From Streptosporangiaceae bacterium (GTDB lineage: Bacteria > Actinomycetota > Actinomycetes > Streptosporangiales > Streptosporangiaceae), in NCBI GenBank assembly GCA_030045295.1, contig JASIGD010000164.1, positions 1 through 6,253 on the forward strand: a stretch of 6,253 bases of DNA, in the 5' to 3' direction. The notes under the pieces were generated by a model that saw only the letters and a list, made by a program, of their open reading frames with translations, did no database searches and was not told the DNA's origin. Shown piece by piece: positions 5,425 through 6,253 of the stretch (its first letter is position 1; every line of letters starts with the position of its first letter). Position numbers and translations under genes: made by a program.

Positions 5425-5455
5425 TTCGTACGGTGACCTGGCGGGCACTTTTCAA
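5425..5455 (-). promoter_or_regulatory. candidate promoter of the SnoaL-like gene
   Basis: On the minus strand TTGAAA (5450-5455) stands 19 bases before TACGAA (5425-5430), 16 bases ahead of the start codon. The -35-like hexamer is good; the -10-like hexamer is poor and the spacing is long. The conserved 24-bp element at 5478-5501 ends 22 bases upstream of the -35, a position fitting an activator site. Confidence 0.3.
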
Positions 5456-5477
5456 GGCTGTCCTGCGGCCCCCGGCC

Positions 5478-5501
5478 CGCGCTTGCGTCATCTGACTGAA
5501 A
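5478..5501 (-). promoter_or_regulatory. conserved upstream element, copy 1 (SnoaL side)
   Basis: This 24-bp element matches the reverse complement of 5649-5672 at 21 positions. On the plus strand the shared blocks are CGCGCTTG, GTCATC, GACTG and AA, each separated by one differing base. Its centre contains the perfect dyad GTCA-TC-TGAC (5487-5496). It lies 69 bases before the SnoaL-like start codon, oriented relative to that gene exactly as copy 2 is relative to the hydrolase. A binding site for a shared regulator is inferred. Confidence 0.6.
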
Positions 5502-5648
5502 TTCCGGCGCTGCGACGGTCCGGCCAGGCCGCCTGCGCTGAGCGGGAGCCTCCCGTGACTGGACGGGGGAGCTACCCCTGGTTCCGGTGCGAGGCCGAGG
5601 AGTTAAGCGCGGCCGGGATGCCGCGTCTTCGTCTGCCCGGCGGTCCAG

Positions 5649-5672
5649 TTGCAGTCGGATGACTCAAGCGCG
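5649..5672 (+). promoter_or_regulatory. conserved upstream element, copy 2 (hydrolase side)
   Basis: This is the partner of the element at 5478-5501, in inverted orientation, with 147 bases between them. Read toward the hydrolase it has blocks TT, CAGTC, GATGAC and CAAGCGCG. The inner dyad is slightly imperfect here (GTCG-GA-TGAC, 5654-5663). It lies 61 bases before the hydrolase start codon. The flanks outside the two arms show no target-site duplication, which argues against terminal repeats of a small mobile element. Confidence 0.6.
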
Positions 5673-5710
5673 ACCAGGGAGTGCGCAGCACGATGGCAGT
5701 AAAGCCTGAC

Positions 5711-5726
5711 CTACCCGAGGAGGTAG
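5711..5726 (+). promoter_or_regulatory. ribosome binding site of the hydrolase, inside a small hairpin
   Basis: GAGGAGG (5717-5723) lies ten bases before the ATG at 5734 and fixes that start. It is flanked by CTACC (5711-5715) and GGTAG (5722-5726), which could form a 5-bp stem with CGAGGA in the loop, partly hiding the ribosome site. The site is clear; regulation by the hairpin is speculative. Confidence 0.6.
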
Positions 5727-5733
5727 CCCGATA

Positions 5734-6253
5734 ATGAACGGCACCAAGGCTCCCGTCGTCTTCATCCACGGCCTGTGGTTGCACGCATCCGCATGGGCGC
5801 CGTGGCAGGAGCGGTTCGCTTCGGCGGGCTATGAGGCCTTCGCACCCGGCTGGCCCGGTGATGCCGACACGGTCGCAGGCTGCCGCGCCGATCCCGACAG
5901 CATCGCCAACCACGGCATCGACGAGGTCACCAGCCACTACGCGACCTTCATCGATCAGCTGCCAGCCCGCCCGATCATCATCGGGCACTCCTTCGGCGGG
6001 ATGATCGCCCAGAAGCTGCTCGGCATGGATTGCGGGGCGGGGGCGATCGGCATCGACGCCGCGCAGATTAAGGGCGTGCTGCCGCTGCCGCTGTCGGCGC
6101 TGCACGCGACACTGCCGGTCTTCAAGAACCCGGCCAACGAGCACCGGGCGGTCTCGCTGACGGCCAAGGAGTTCCACTTCAGCTTCGGCAACGCCCTGCC
6201 CGAGGAGGAGTCCGACGCCCTCTACGAGCGCTGGGCCATCCCGGCCCCCGCCA
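5734..6253 (+). CDS. alpha/beta hydrolase (3' end cut by window edge)
   Basis: The reading frame is open for 173 codons to the right edge. The protein begins MNGTKAPVVFIHGLWLHASA, with the oxyanion-hole HG at 12-13. It continues with APGWPGDADTV (37-47) and the nucleophile elbow GHSFGG, Ser86 flanked by IIIGHSFGGMIAQKLLG. Next come IGIDAAQIKGVLPLPLSAL and the cap-region sequence NPANEHRAVSLTAKEFHFSFGNALPEEESDALYERW. These blocks are characteristic of a conserved actinobacterial alpha/beta hydrolase family of about 270-280 aa, so roughly 100 residues, including the catalytic His, lie beyond the window. It has no signal peptide and is probably cytoplasmic. It could be an esterase, lactonase or similar; the substrate is unknown. 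It is divergent from the SnoaL-like gene and shares a conserved upstream element with it. Confidence 0.92.
   Translation, partial: MNGTKAPVVFIHGLWLHASAWAPWQERFASAGYEAFAPGWPGDADTVAGCRADPDSIANHGIDEVTSHYATFIDQLPARPIIIGHSFGGMIAQKLLGMDCGAGAIGIDAAQIKGVLPLPLSALHATLPVFKNPANEHRAVSLTAKEFHFSFGNALPEEESDALYERWAIPAPA

Noticed and set aside
5420..5662. 80-codon plus-strand frame in the divergent intergenic region
   Set aside because: No ribosome site, no recognisable motif, and it spans the conserved upstream element and the candidate promoter of the SnoaL-like gene.
5478..5672. Non-autonomous mobile element with 24-bp terminal inverted repeats
   Set aside because: No target-site duplication flanks the arms, and their matched position and orientation relative to the two start codons fit regulatory sites better. 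Not fully excluded.
5572..6177. Minus-strand frame of 201 codons at the right end
   Set aside because: It is antisense to the alpha/beta hydrolase, whose catalytic motifs and ribosome site are clear.

Overview
The window is GC-rich DNA (roughly 70% by eye) with strong G/C preference at third codon positions, actinobacterial protein families and mostly short intergenic gaps. This points to a soil-type, high-GC actinomycete (Streptomyces, Streptosporangiales or a relative). The genus cannot be fixed from the sequence. No rRNA, tRNA, CRISPR array, transposase or phage gene was seen.

Layout. (1) 1-122, minus: possible 5' end of a divergent gene that runs off the left edge. (2) 265-2127, plus: a two-gene operon encoding a BcrA-type ABC ATPase and its ABC-2 six-helix permease, ending at an 11-bp stem-loop in the convergent gap. 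(3) 2235-2576, minus: a small DUF3052-like protein whose start lies inside a perfect 15-bp inverted repeat. (4) 2785-3084, plus: a 99-aa emfourin-like protein with one TTA codon. (5) 3085-3251: a convergent gap with weak hairpins and a coding-like remnant. (6) 3252-3671 and 3730-4596, minus: a VOC/glyoxalase-fold protein and, upstream of it, a membrane-anchored protein with nineteen unbroken pentapeptide repeats. (7) 4834-5408, minus: a SnoaL-like protein followed by an SDR gene reduced to its first ~25 codons joined out of frame to a typical SDR C-terminal tail. (8) 5734 to the right edge, plus: an alpha/beta hydrolase, cut by the window end.

How the genes relate. The ABC pair is a self-contained exporter or membrane-remodelling module. 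At the right end, the SnoaL(-SDR) transcription unit and the alpha/beta hydrolase diverge from a 325-bp intergenic region. That region carries two copies of a 24-bp element (21 of 24 positions identical) in inverted orientation, one 62 and one 69 bases before each start codon and each pointing toward its own gene. I infer a shared regulator controlling both sides. This is the most interesting regulatory signal in the window, and the internally deleted SDR is the clearest sign of gene decay. No complete novel multi-gene system is evident.
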